64,000 bases of DNA from Adenanthera pavonina (taxonomy: Eukaryota > Streptophyta > Magnoliopsida > Fabales > Fabaceae). The stretch is taken from positions 19,511,501 to 19,575,500 of the forward strand of contig JAIVEN010000015.1 of assembly GCA_026686845.1 (NCBI GenBank), read 5' to 3'. The position numbers were made by a program, and so were the translations under genes. The notes beneath the pieces are model-generated. The model was given only the letters and a program-made list of their open reading frames with translations, was not told where the DNA came from and searched no databases. Positions 1-11,199 of the stretch are shown one piece after another. Numbering within the stretch: the stretch's first letter is position 1; each line of letters begins with the position of its first letter.

Positions 1-1015
1 CCATTTTTAGTTCATACCTTTTTCTCAGTCACTGCTCTCGCTAGTAGGTCAAAAGCCTTATATAGTCCATCAGTTTGAGGTTTTTTTTTTTATCCTTTTA
101 AACTAGTGAATTCCGTACAATGAAGTGTGGCAAGTGAGCTGTTCATGAGTTATGGATAAATGTGTTATGTGCACCAGGTCAGGTCAGCCTCGGGTAAGGC
201 AATGGGCTGAAAACGATAGCCATGGATGTACCTTCATCCTAAGGCAGGACATTTGGGTCAATGGCCAATTTGGTTCAAGTTCGCCCACATCTGAGTGTGA
301 ACCATTGGATTGGCTATTGGTGGAGTTGGCATCAGAAGTTTCATTTTACCCCTCGCACGATGCTATAAATCAGAGTGTGAAAATGAGTCAATTTTTTTAT
401 AGTATTAAAATTTTTTTTAAGAAGACCTGAAGCCATCCTGCTCTCTGTTCAGGCAATCCTCACTCGCAGCCAAAACCAAAGGGTTTCATTTCCTTTTTGA
501 TTATGAGCTCCATTGATTCTATTATTTTTTTACACTGTACATCGTCCTGTTTTCTTGCCTTGATTCGCTCCTGGCTGTATATTTTATTTAATTAATGAAA
601 GCATTCCCTTAAAAAAAAAATTATTGCAATGATGTTTGTGAAGATGGGATTATTAGGATTAAAAAAAAATTAAGCTGGCCATAAACAATTCAAGGCTGAC
701 CCCATACAAAGGATTTTTTTTATTTATTTAATGAATGAGCTTAAAAATAGCATTGAACTCGTTCTTTTGACTAGTCTAGTTTGAAAATGTAACATTCCAC
801 TCATTTAGTTGAAAAATAATATATTTTGAAACAAAATAATACAAAAATAATTTATAAATGATAGCAAAAGTAATAAATTAGGTATTAATATTTAGTATAA
901 AATAAAAAATATATAAGAAGCCGCAATAAACTCAGTGTAAATGTAAAGGATCTTTCTTTCTTCCTTTCTTTTTTTTTGCCACTACATATGACTTACTTTA
1001 GGTTTTTTTTGGATT
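1..1015. other. AT-rich intergenic DNA, no gene recognised
   Basis: I see no recognisable gene here. An open frame of about 90 codons at 152-430 has no domain I recognise, and its composition drifts into A/T runs at the end, so I do not call it. The stretch from about 660 to 960 is A/T-rich with many homopolymers. Confidence 0.5.
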
Positions 1016-1020
1016 CAACC

Positions 1021-1086
1021 ATTCGGTATCCGACTTGAACTAGAACCACCGATTAAGTTAGCATTGCGCCCAACCAATTGAGGTAC
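1021..1086 (-). repeat. tRNA-derived SINE-like fragment
   Basis: Read on the minus strand, this piece has a box-A-like stretch (CAATTGGTTGGGCG, about 1067-1080) followed roughly 20 bases later by a box-B-like stretch (GGTTCTAGTTCAAGTC, about 1032-1047). That order is typical of the RNA polymerase III promoter in tRNA-derived SINEs. There is no cloverleaf for a working tRNA. The 3' tail and target duplication were not identified, so this is a fragment call only. Confidence 0.4.
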
Positions 1087-1720
1087 TTTAGTTTTTAGAA
1101 AAAGCTATTGTGTTATTGTTATTATATGAAAAATGAAGTATATAATGCTATAGGTTAAACATCTAATTTACCTAAAGTATGAAGATTTTATTTTTATTAA
1201 ATTGAAGGTAAATTTTGAAAAATGTTTTACCAAACAGATCGGTCTGGTTATTTGAGAAGAACTAATGTTTTTCAAATTAAATTTAGATGCTAGTCTAGGT
1301 CTATGATTATATTTTATTCACATCATAATTCAAGACATAATTATTCTTCAAGCCTCTGAAAAACATACTAGTTTTTGTATAGTTCTGAAAAACATATTTA
1401 ATGCAAGAAATCAAATCAAACTAGAAGTTAAGGCTTTGACACTGACAATATTGGCAAATATCATTCATTATTATTTATTAATAATAAGAAGCAAGAAAAC
1501 TGCAATACATACATACATACATATATATAGATATATTCTTTTGGTTTCCCAACATGCATATATAGAGCACAATAACTTTCTTGAATTACTTGATTTGAAT
1601 CTCATTCACCATCCACACCTCACTGACCCTTATTACTTAAGGCTGACGCAGTCCTGACACAATTGATTTTTGGAAACAAAGAGTGGCTAAGGTTGATAAT
1701 GCCCAATCAAACGCAGTAAT

Positions 1721-3184
1721 TTAAGCATGAACAGTACTTAAGTGGCAATGTCTATGGGGGCACTGCAAGACCAAAGTCTCTGTGGTCAAGCCTGGTCCAT
1801 ATGCATGGAGAACACCCCAATTGAGTCCCTCACCAGTGGTGGCTTTTCCTTCCTCCACACTCGTCCTTCTCATCTCCTCCAATATGAACAGCACGCTTGC
1901 ACTCGACATGTTCCCACATGCTCCTTCAGCACTTGTTTCGTTGCTCTCAGCTTCCCTTCCTTCAACCCAATCCTTTCTTCTATTCGCTTCAACGTTGCTG
2001 CTCCACCGGGATGCACTATCCAAAACAACGAGTTCCAATCATTAATCCCAATTGGGCTGAACCCTTCTTCCAGGCTCTTCTCTATCTTGTCTGCGATCAG
2101 CTGGGGTACGTTTTCCTTGAAGTAAAAAGTGTACCCCCACTTCACGCAAGCGTGCCTCAATTGAACCTTTAGAGCCTGGTAGAATCATCCGCGACGCAGA
2201 CACAAGATGATACAGTGGCCGTTCAACGCCAGTGTTAGGGTTGGACCCAACGATGACAGCAACGGCACCATCCCCAAACAGTGCTTGGCCGAGCAAGGAG
2301 GACCAGTGTGTCTCACAAGGGCCTCGAAATGTAATAGAGGTGATCTCAGAGCAAACCACGAGAACCCTGGAGCCGGCGTTGTTCTCAGCGATACTTTAGC
2401 AAGACGGAGTATGGTGCCGCCGCCGGAGCAAGCATGATGATAAAGCATGAAGCTTTTGGTGGAAAGCTTGAATCCCAAGAGCTTTATCAGTTTGTGGTCA
2501 GCGCCGGGCATTTCAATGCCACAATAGCTGGAGCAAAAGATGAGATAAGTGATCTCAGATGTGGGCCTCCCCCATTCCTCGACAGCTTTAGAAGCTGCCT
2601 TCTCACTCAGCTTCGGTACCCACAGTGCCACCATGTCTTGGCGTGCGTCAAGGGAAGGTTCATCGTAAGCACATAACTTAGGGTTTTCTCTTAGGATGTC
2701 TTCCGTCGGGCACACATGGCGCTTTTCGATCATCGACTTCTCACCTGCTCAACCAAACTTGATTGTTATTATATGATGCAATTAATGCATGTTAATAAAA
2801 CGAGAGAACTATAGGTTGCGGAAAGTTTAATATCATGTTCTCTAACAAATACTAGTACATTACATGTAGAAAATTTTGCAAAACACTCGGTCATATCAAC
2901 CTTATAAAATTACTTAAAAAGTAGACATAAGTTCTGTATCACGAAAAAAGGGTATGTGAATATATGCACGAATGCTTGCCCACAAGTGCGTTGTAACTTG
3001 GCCTTGAGGTGAGGCAAGTGGTGGCCATTGGTCAGTCGGAGGTAAAATTCCGGAAAGTCGTACGTTTTGGTAGATGAAAGTGGAGGGATTTGCGGTGGCG
3101 ATAGCTGGAATTAATGGTGGCTAATCCGTCCATATTTGAAAGTGCCGGTGGCTGTGCCTCTCGCATCCCGTTCAGATAGGCCAT
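1721..3184 (-). pseudogene. Chalcone-synthase-like type III polyketide synthase pseudogene (two exons, multiple frameshifts)
   Basis: Working relatives condense a CoA starter with malonyl-CoA to make chalcones, stilbenes or pyrones. Minus-strand translation in three frames matches the CHS family along nearly its whole length. Exon 1 runs from an ATG at 3184 to about 2984. The intron (about 2983-2745) has GT and AG ends and splits a Cys codon, the conserved intron position in plant CHS genes. Exon 2 runs from 2744 to 1721. The nucleophile Cys is present (HHACSGGGT, in the 2185-2733 frame), as are FGDGA, the catalytic His (FWIVHPGG), Asn (GNMSSA) and the GPG loop (AYGPGLTTET). The frame changes twice in exon 1 and near 2400, 2155 and 1915 in exon 2, so no intact protein can be made. 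The CTTSG-region loop reads CSSYCG and a conserved Gly before LREVG is Ala, so a non-CHS specificity of the ancestor is possible. Confidence 0.87.
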
Positions 3185-4290
3185 TTTCGGCTCTGCTTGT
3201 GTGGGCTTTAGAAACTCTCAAGCGGAGGGAGTTGCTCCGTGTTTGTAGATTCAATGTATGGCTGCATATGGTCCAATTAGGCCACAATTAGTACGCTCAA
3301 AGGATTTTTGAAGGACTAAGAACACGAAAATGAATGGTAATGGGAATAGGATATATAATGAATGGGAAGGGAGCTTAAAATATTTTTGTTGTGTAAAAAA
3401 AATAAATAGAATGTTATAATTTTTGTTTGGTATATTATAAATTAAACTACCATTTAATTTTCTTTAGTAATTTCTTCTAGCTTTAACCTCATAGCCATTA
3501 TTCTACCCAAGTTTTATTCAAAGTTGACGCTGAGAGTGGTGTGGAGATGGATTAATTACAATCCATTAAGCATAGCTTTCCCTGAACACCGATGCAAAAA
3601 GGTCTCAATTAACCCAAAACAAACCCAACTAAGATACGGGGCAAAAAATAAATGACCATCAATACTACAGGGCTTAAAAACATCCCGATTCACCAGAACG
3701 CCATATTGATCCAAAGTAGCTTCCATTACGACCATTCTCACCCTAAATGGCCCCCAAGTTGGTATATGTAAGTTCTGCCTTCAAACTCCGTTTAAAGTTA
3801 CTGTTTAGTTACTCACCAAAAAAAAACTGTTATTGCTTAGTTGTTAGTTCCACTTACAGCTCAACCTGCCTCTAGCCTCCATTAGGGACTTAATCTCAAG
3901 GATTGATTTTAATTTCTAAGTTTTAGGATTATCTATAAGAGTTGGTCTTATTGAAGTTCATAATTTTGTTTGTTTAATATAATGATACAATACATTGGGT
4001 GTATTTATATATGGTAATGCCAAATTACGTAAAAGTGAGCCTTCAAGCTAATTCAAGTGTCGTTCTCAGGTTTTAATTTCTGTGTGTGAACTATCAATTT
4101 GGGATGGTTTCCATTGCCAGATCAAGTGCACAAATTGGAATTGATCTTGTGGGCTGGATGACGAATTGACGATGACCTCAGATTCATGTTGCTGTTATCT
4201 CTCTGGAGAAGGACGTTTCAACTTTCAAGGACAATGGCGGGACCCATTGCCATTGGAATCATGTGAAATCCAACCCAACCATTTTTTATA
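3185..4290. other. Intergenic DNA upstream of the CHS-like pseudogene
   Basis: This stretch would hold the promoter of the minus-strand CHS-like pseudogene. A 61-codon open frame on the minus strand (3556-3741, near the phrase DQYGVLVNRDVF) has moderately gene-like composition, but I do not recognise it. It may be a gene fragment. The rest is A/T-rich. Confidence 0.4.
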
Positions 4291-4819
4291 CTCCTCGATT
4301 CCTATATATAATACATTTTATTTAGGTTTTAAATATAATATTTTTTATAATATATGGGGTAGTATTTATTATATATTTTTAAAAAATATACTTATTTAAT
4401 ATATCTAAAGAGAAAGAAAAAGAGATTAAATAAGGGTAGTTTTAAAAAAATATTAGGATTTTTAAAGAAATCGAGGTAATTAATTAGTTTTAACTCTCAT
4501 TCTTAATCAACGTGATTTGTTTAAAAAAATCTTATACTCCCTCTGGTCCTTAATATAAGACCATTTTAACCGAATCACGCGAATTAAGAAAGGAAGTTAA
4601 AACTAATTAACTACCTCGATTTCTCCGAAAATCTCAACATTTTTCCCAAAGTACCCTTATTTAATCTCTCTCTTTTTCCCTTTGAATACATTAAATAGAG
4701 GCGTTTTTTGGAAATGTATAATAAATATCACCTCGTATATTATAAAAGGTCTTATATTTAGGATCAAGCCAAAAAGTCCTATATATAGGACCGGAGGGAG
4801 TATTAAGAACCAATGAGAG
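4291..4819. mobile_element. Stowaway-like MITE interrupted by a second Stowaway-like MITE
   Basis: The inner element (4537-4800, 264 bp) starts CTCCCTCTGGTCC and ends GGACCGGAGGGAG, a terminal inverted repeat, and is flanked by TA on both sides. The outer element begins at 4291 (CTCCTCGATTCC). It is cut after CTTATA at 4536 and resumes after the inner element with TTAAGAACCAATGAGAG, ending near 4819. The outer copy lies in the opposite orientation of the same family. Joining the halves at the duplicated TA gives a normal right end, so this is a direct MITE-into-MITE insertion. Confidence 0.8.
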
Positions 4820-4822
4820 TAT

Positions 4823-6384
4823 GTATAACTACAAATGGCAAGATTTTCAATAAGTAATCACATCCTGGAAAGGGGAAAGTGTAACCCTTCGAATTCCCAC
4901 CGACAATTATGTTCCAAACGATACCGTATAAAGATCTATTCTTACTGTCATTGAAAAAGAGAGAAGAAAGTGTGAATACACATGTTAGAATGTCCTAATG
5001 AATATGGCGGGAAATAAAATGTCACAATTCAGCGAAGATGGTGGACCAAAGTCAGGGGGATTTTTTATTTTCTGGTTCTAGAAAAGGGTAATATGGTACA
5101 ATGCATGTTTTTTTCTTCTTAATAGAAAGGCAAGCAAAGCTTAAGAGAGAGGAAAAAAAAAAGAAGAAAAGAGAAAAACTAGCCTAGGAAAACAAAACTA
5201 CATGGACCTAATAATTAAGATCATCCTCTAATATCCCTAAGCAAAAGTCTGGAGCTTCCATAAGTAGATTAAAATCGCTTGACATCCCATGTCAAGACTA
5301 TGTGCACACTTGAAAGCTTCCGGGTGGGTACAATGCAGAGTTTGATAACATTTTAAACAAACTCTTGTTTCCTACATTGATAAGATCAAAGGAAATGCAG
5401 ATTGACTAATGTTGAAGATTCCATGTGGGTATTAAAGTGGTGTACGGGTAGAATTAGTACATGCACACTCAGTTGACAAGGAATTATACTCTCTCAATAA
5501 GAAAAGATTTCAAATTTGAATTTTAAAAATATAATCATATTAAATATTTGGTAATAAAATTTATCTCAAAAGAATCATGCTTGACTTTATTTAGATTAAT
5601 TTTAATTTTAACCAATTTTTTTATTAAAATAAGATAGGTTCATAATAGCAGACATAGACAAAAATAAGAAGAAAAAAATTAGGAAACGCGAATGTTGATA
5701 TTAAAAAAATTCTTTCCTCCAATTAGAGCGAACGGAAACTTCCTTCGGAAATCAGAAGTGTGAACACGGGACTGGGTGAGCACTCAATCTGTATTCGCGT
5801 GTGAACACAAAATGGATTCTTAAAATGTGGTCCCATCCCTTGCTTTTCAGTAGCCACAAATAAAGTAAGGCCACCTGTGTGGCTCGCATCCTCCCCCCGA
5901 TGTTTATCCCTCAAAAATACAGTGAAAGGGATATGATTTGAGCCGCCATCATCATCTTTTCTATCTTACACCTTTCTCGTAGCTTGATTTGACCCGCTAT
6001 CATAATCTATTCTAATTTTGCTTTTTTTTTTACCCATAAGTAAAATTAATTATGCATGAACTCATAATACTCCTAATTATTTAATACGGTTTAATTAAGC
6101 CGGCCAAATAAAAAAAAAATTAATCCACTGGTCTCAATTGGCCAAAAAAGAAAATTAAGCCGGCACAAAAGCATTTATTGTCAACGTGTTAAACCACACG
6201 TCACGTTTCGGGTAAAAAAAAAAGAAAAAAAAAACACCGGTCACGTTCTTTTTTCTTACTTTTTCTTTTTAATTTTAATATTTTTTATATAAATTAATAA
6301 AATTAATAAATGATATTATAATAAAATTTAATGATAATTTATCAAATTTTTTGAATTAAATATTAAAAAATAATATGTATTTTT
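4823..6384. other. AT-rich intergenic DNA
   Basis: No gene recognised. About 5705-5935 is less A/T-rich, but it shows only a minus-strand open frame of 63 codons without recognisable features. About 6060-6240 holds short GCCGGC/CCGG words in A-rich sequence. Confidence 0.4.
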
Positions 6385-6775
6385 CCTTCCTATATTTCAT
6401 TTTTTGTGTCATTTTTAGATTTTTTATGTAATCTAATAAAAGTATTGAATAATTTAAATTATAAAAAAAATTGATAATATTTTATTAAAATACCTTAAAT
6501 TTAAATATTAAAGATAACTTGTACTTTACTTATCACTATTTTCAATAAATGGTAGAATAGTAAAAACATTATTAATAATATAAAATAATAAATAATTTGA
6601 TAAATTTAAAATTTTTTAAAATAACAAAGATAAAATGGGATGAATAAAGTATTATTATTTTTATTGAAGGATAAAATAGTAAAAATGATCATTAATGATT
6701 CATTAGTAATATGAAATAATTGAGACATTTAAAATTTTTTAAAATAACAGATAAAAAAATTTTTTTATTATTTTT
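6385..6775. mobile_element. Degenerate MITE (CATTTTTTGTGTCATTTT family) with a partial repeat of its right half
   Basis: The segment 6385-6650 resembles the better-preserved MITE at 54833-55103. Both start near CCAT/CCTATTTCATTTT.GTCATTTTTAGA and end in AACAGATAAAATGGGATG. A second, partial copy of the right half follows at about 6655-6770 (GATAAAATAGTAAAAA to AAATAACAGATAAAA). No coding capacity. Confidence 0.5.
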
Positions 6776-7794
6776 TTAAGTTTTAATTAAGAATTGGACA
6801 TCTTTATCACTACGGCCTTAAAACAAGCTCCAGAAACGAAAGCTCTTCATAGGACACATACTCGTGTTTGTCTCTGACTGAAAGAGGGTGGAAGGTCATC
6901 CTTCTTCGTTTCAAATATCTGTTCATCTGCTAAAATTCACCTTGGAAAAGCAAAATCCATTTCTCTCCAGCCCCACATCACATTCCAAGAAAATGACTGA
7001 GTAAAAATAAAGAGACAGACAAGGAACAAATAATAATAAAAAATTAATCTGTCCCTGCGGCTATGCTGACATAAATAAACTCCTGCCATCCTCATTTCGT
7101 AATCATTTATATTTCCTATTTTATTGATGGAGCGCAGCTGAACCACACGTTTAATATGCTTATTTTTTCTTTAGTTCACACTTTCTTCTTACAAGAACCT
7201 TCGAATTGGATAGCAAGTTAAGAACACCGGGAAAAAGTCCTATTGGGGGAAGTTTGGAAACTTCCTAATTCTCAGACCTTAAGAATTACTTAAATCTCTA
7301 ATTTCCATAATCATAAGCGGAGACTTAGTGCCTGTTTCATCCATTTTTCTGAAAAAAAAATTATAATTTTTTAAGAAAATATATTTGGTCAAACATAAAT
7401 TACCTTTTTAAAAAATAAAAAAATGGATTAAACTGTGATCTTGAAAAATAAAAGAAAAAATTATTTTTTCTTTAAAAGAAATATGGGTTTTGAAAAATAA
7501 GTACTAAATTTACTTTATATTATACATCTAAAAATACTTTTAACCTTTATCATCCAAATAAATTTTTTATCAAACTTACTTTTGTAAAAAGAATATCTAA
7601 ACATAACAACTTACAACAAACTTACTTTATTTAAATTTTATTTTTATAAATTTTATTTATCTTAATTTAATTTTATAAAACTAAGAAGTAAATGGCCCCT
7701 ATCTCTTATTACAACATGTGCCGTACAGTTGTCTAGGGAGCTAATAAATAAAAGTAAATCAATGACCATTAATCATAGCAAACAAAAGATATAT
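6776..7794. other. Intergenic DNA with a possible degenerate non-autonomous transposon at about 7328-7697
   Basis: No gene recognised. The piece starting AGTGCCTGTTTCATCC (about 7328) and ending AAGTAAATGGCCCC (about 7697) has weakly complementary ends and a very A/T-rich middle, as in non-autonomous DNA transposons. This is suggestive only. Confidence 0.25.
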
Positions 7795-8038
7795 ACTACT
7801 CTCTCTAATTTTTAATATAACATTATTTTAACTGAATCATCTGAATTAAAAATAAGAGTTAAAACTAATTAACTATCTCAATTTCTCCAAAAATTTTAAT
7901 TTTTTTTAAAAATTACCCTTATTTAATCTCTTTCTTTTTCTCTTTGGATACATTAAATAGAGATATTTTTTAAAAATATATAATAAATATCACCTCATAT
8001 ATTATAAAGGCTCTTATATATAGAATTGGATGAAATAT
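7795..8038. mobile_element. Degenerate Stowaway-like MITE
   Basis: The body follows the same order of words as the intact MITE at 4537-4800: TTAATATAACATTATTTTAACTG, then ACTAATTAACTATCTC, then CACCTCATATATTATAAAGG and CTTATATATAGAATTGG. Ends are eroded (TACTACTCTCTC / GGATGAAATATA). Confidence 0.6.
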
Positions 8039-8910
8039 ATCATTTTTCTTCTATATCGTAATAAAATCCAACATAAAGGAAGGCATTATAATCAAAATTA
8101 AATCACATATTGACTTTTTGTAGAGGGCTAATGAATGGACCGGACCGGACCGGAACGGAATAAGAACATCTTGGGATCAATGTGTCCTAGCAAGCTGTAA
8201 TAAAATTCGCTGGAACTTGAAAGCTGCTTATCCCCTGTCAGACTCACAGAGCTTTCTCTTCCGTTTACAATTCTTAATGTGGTACGGAGAATCCTCATAT
8301 ATTTAATGAGCAGATGGGGGCCAAAACCGTCAAAAGTAGTTTGTCATCAGATTTGGTAAATTCATTCATGCCCTATAAAATATCAAAAGTCAAACCAATT
8401 GAAATGATTAAGATATATGTTTTGTGTATAAATAAGGGGGAAGTGACAATACTCAAGGGAGGAATTGGAAGCCGAGAGTGCTATTTTTTTTTTTCCTGCA
8501 TTCACATTGAGTCAGTACACAGAGATCATAACGAATCCTCTTCGCATACAGGGCTCGACTTCAACTAAGTTATTTTAATCATCGGATCTCTTGAAAATTT
8601 GTTTTGATTAACCATTTTTATAACCATGAAAACAAATTAAATACAAATCTATCCGTCCATGACCAATCTTTTTTTCAGCTCCAAGTTCAAGGTGACCTTG
8701 TATCTTACACGTGTCACAACATGAAAGGATTACGACCATACTCAGTATTTTTCCTCCACCTTCCAATATCTTGGGCCCCCATTTAACTCTCAGTCTTCAC
8801 TCATCACGGCACTTTCATCAGAGAAAAAAGGACACTCAAACTGAGAGAGACAGAGGAAGAGAGAGCTACGGGCAAAGAAGGTGGCAGCGCTGAATCTAAC
8901 CGGGGGGAAG
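8039..8910. other. Intergenic DNA and presumed upstream region of the small gene at 8911
   Basis: Contains a short GGACCGGACCGGACCGG repeat near 8138-8154 and a C/T- and GA-rich stretch at 8775-8880 resembling a plant 5' leader. I do not see a clearly placed TATA box. Open frames at 8314-8568 and 8604-8786 are not recognisable. Confidence 0.35.
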
Positions 8911-9168
8911 ATGGTGGTTTTGGCCGAGGCAGAGAAAACACCGATGGCGAAGAAAGCGACGCAGCTCACCCGCCTACGGAAGATCAATGCGACAGTGATC
9001 CCGGCGAAGAAGAAATCGGTGAAGCGAATGATGTTTGAGAGGGCGATGAAATTCATCGGTCGCTGCTTTTCATCTCAACAAAACCCAAAGGACCAGAATT
9101 CAACGGTCGGCTTACCCTGCACCACAAACATCAAACGCCTATATCCATACGGATCACACTTGAATTAG
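8911..9168 (+). CDS. Small basic hypothetical protein (85 aa)
   Basis: An ATG at 8911 opens an 85-codon frame ending at TAG 9166-9168. Upstream in-frame codons back to 8881 have no ATG, so 8911 is the first possible start. The protein is Lys/Arg-rich in the middle (KKATQLTRLRK, then PAKKKSVKRMMFERAMKF), followed by a Cys/Ser region and a polar tail. There is no membrane segment or signal peptide. The GC content of the first two thirds is well above the flanks and a GA-rich leader precedes it, which fits a real gene. I do not recognise the family. The tail may not be real if an intron is present. Confidence 0.5.
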   Translation: MVVLAEAEKTPMAKKATQLTRLRKINATVIPAKKKSVKRMMFERAMKFIGRCFSSQQNPKDQNSTVGLPCTTNIKRLYPYGSHLN

Positions 9169-11020
9169 CAGTAATTATTCGTCTTTAGCTACAGTTATAT
9201 GTATGAAAGTTGTTACCTTCAATTTGGCTTTTTATTTAGTATGGAGATCATTTTTAGTAATCCATTTTTTTTGTTTTCATTCTACGTTGTTTTTATCCAT
9301 CTGTCTTCAATATGCAATACCGAGTTGTATTTTGTATTGGGATGTTTTGGCTTTTGAACCAAAGAAAATATAAAAACAGAGCACATGAGGAAATAGTAAT
9401 AACTTCATGTCCAACTTCACATGTAGTATTTGATCACAATCCAGGGGTGGGGGAAATTGCATAGTTGATAAAAAAAATCTCTAATGAGTTTGCCTTCTGC
9501 TGGTTTCTATGAATCTATGTTGCTGTGAAATCGCTGCCGTGTTGGTGTGCCAGCGGTGACGCCGGGATATGGGAAAAATGAAGACAGGACAGTGACGGCG
9601 GTTGCGAATAAAATAATATTTTTATTTTTATTGAAAAAAAAAAGAGTCTGAGAAAAGGGCATGGCCGCAATCTGTGTACTTTCATTGGTCCAATGGATTC
9701 ACACGCATGAAAATTTGTGTTTTCGGGTTTTCCCATGTGGCTTTGCTTTCATGCCTGTCGGTTGTCCTTTATATCCTGCGAATTAATAATCCCCAAAGTT
9801 TTCTCTTATATCTTCATGTTAATCCTTTGCTCTTGAGAAAATCCTGTAATAATACTATTGTATGTGCATTTTCCCCTATTCAAAAGTACTGGTTTGTTTA
9901 ATTTTGCGAGGGAAAAGGTCATTCGTAATCTGATTGTTCTTGTATTCCAAAATTGAGGGTTAATAGTTGGATCGGCCTTGCGGTAATCATGGTTAAGTGC
10001 TTCCTTTTTTCCCCAGAAAAGGAAGAGATCATCGATCAATATTGTATGTGAATTTGCCTAAAAAATTCGGACATATCTTTTTCCAACTTACAACCTTTTT
10101 GTCCGAATATTTTTTCTTTTACGCAACATTCTCAAGAAAGAACGCGTTCTAAAAATAGAACTAGAGTTGATAGTGAAAAGACAAAAAGTGAGGAATTAAT
10201 TATGAGATTCTTCTTTTTTTTTATGTATTTAATTATGAGGTTCTCACGTCCCTTTTCTCATGTCAAGTCACAGTTATAATGCAAATAAATTCATTGTCTG
10301 AGTTGTTTCTCAAACTATAATAATCTCAACAAAAAATAAATAAATACTATTGTTTTTTCATTCCAATTTCGAAGAAAAAATGTATGGATTAGCTAATGAA
10401 TGGATACGTAGTATGTTGACACAGGGTAGTGCAAAATACAACTTGTGGAAATAAGAACAATCCACTTCTGACTCACTATCTGTTTCACACATGGCGTCAA
10501 TTTGAGAGTGGTCCACGTGAGATTATATTTTGATCCTCACAGGATTTCATAAACAAGATAAGAGATTTGTATGTGTTGCTTTAACGATTGGCATTAATAT
10601 TAGGAGACCAAATAATCTTGCTCAATTATTCTCAAAGAGATTTGGCAGAAAATAAATCGGGAATGAATCCGCTTGAAGGTGACCTTGAGGCAAATGTTTT
10701 GGAATTTGGACCACATCCCCATTGGCAAATCTTCGATCATATCTACCTTTTTGACCTCTTTTTTTTTTAATTACTTCTCAATAAAAATTCACCCAATCCT
10801 CCAAGCTTGATCAACCCATTACTTTAACTTAATAGATTAACTAAGTTAACCGCAATAACCAACTATATGTTTGTTGAGTGAAAAGAAAAAGGAACCATAG
10901 TTTTGAATTAACAGTTACATAATTTTGAACATCATGTGAATTATAGAGTGATGGAATAAGTGAATTAGATAGTATATACAAGGCTTGGAAAAAGTATTTG
11001 CTTCTACTAGCTAAAGTACT
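9169..11020. other. Intergenic DNA, no gene recognised
   Basis: About 1.85 kb with several open frames of 60-80 codons on both strands (for example 9515-9736 minus, 9674-9901 plus, 9806-10039 minus). None shows a domain, and all have A/T-rich non-coding composition. No repeat structure stands out. Confidence 0.4.
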
Positions 11021-11029
11021 ATGGAGTTG

Positions 11030-11175
11030 TCCTTTGGAAACATGGTGCAGTGGCAAATGTTATGTTATTATTGACAAAAGGTCTAAGGCTCGAATCCTGA
11101 ATCCTGGCTGCTGCGTTGCATATTTCATGATTCACCTTTCTCCATGAAATCTTACACAGCACATTGGTGATATGA
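11030..11175 (+). repeat. tRNA-derived SINE candidate
   Basis: A box-A-like TGGTGCAGTGGC at 11043-11054 is followed about 33 bases later by a box-B-like GGCTCGAATCC at 11087-11097. This spacing is right for an internal polymerase III promoter. A non-tRNA body follows (CTGGCTGCTGCG, then TTCACCTTTCTCC), as in plant SINEs. No clean tail or target duplication was seen, so the ends are approximate. Confidence 0.5.
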
Positions 11176-11199
11176 TAGGAAGAGTGTCAAGAAATTTAT

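Noticed and set aside
152..430. 92-codon open frame
   Set aside because: No recognisable domain and no coding support; the end runs into A/T homopolymers.
1742..2676. Several plus-strand open frames of 76-127 codons
   Set aside because: They are antisense shadows of the minus-strand CHS-like exon 2, whose conserved motifs fix the true strand.
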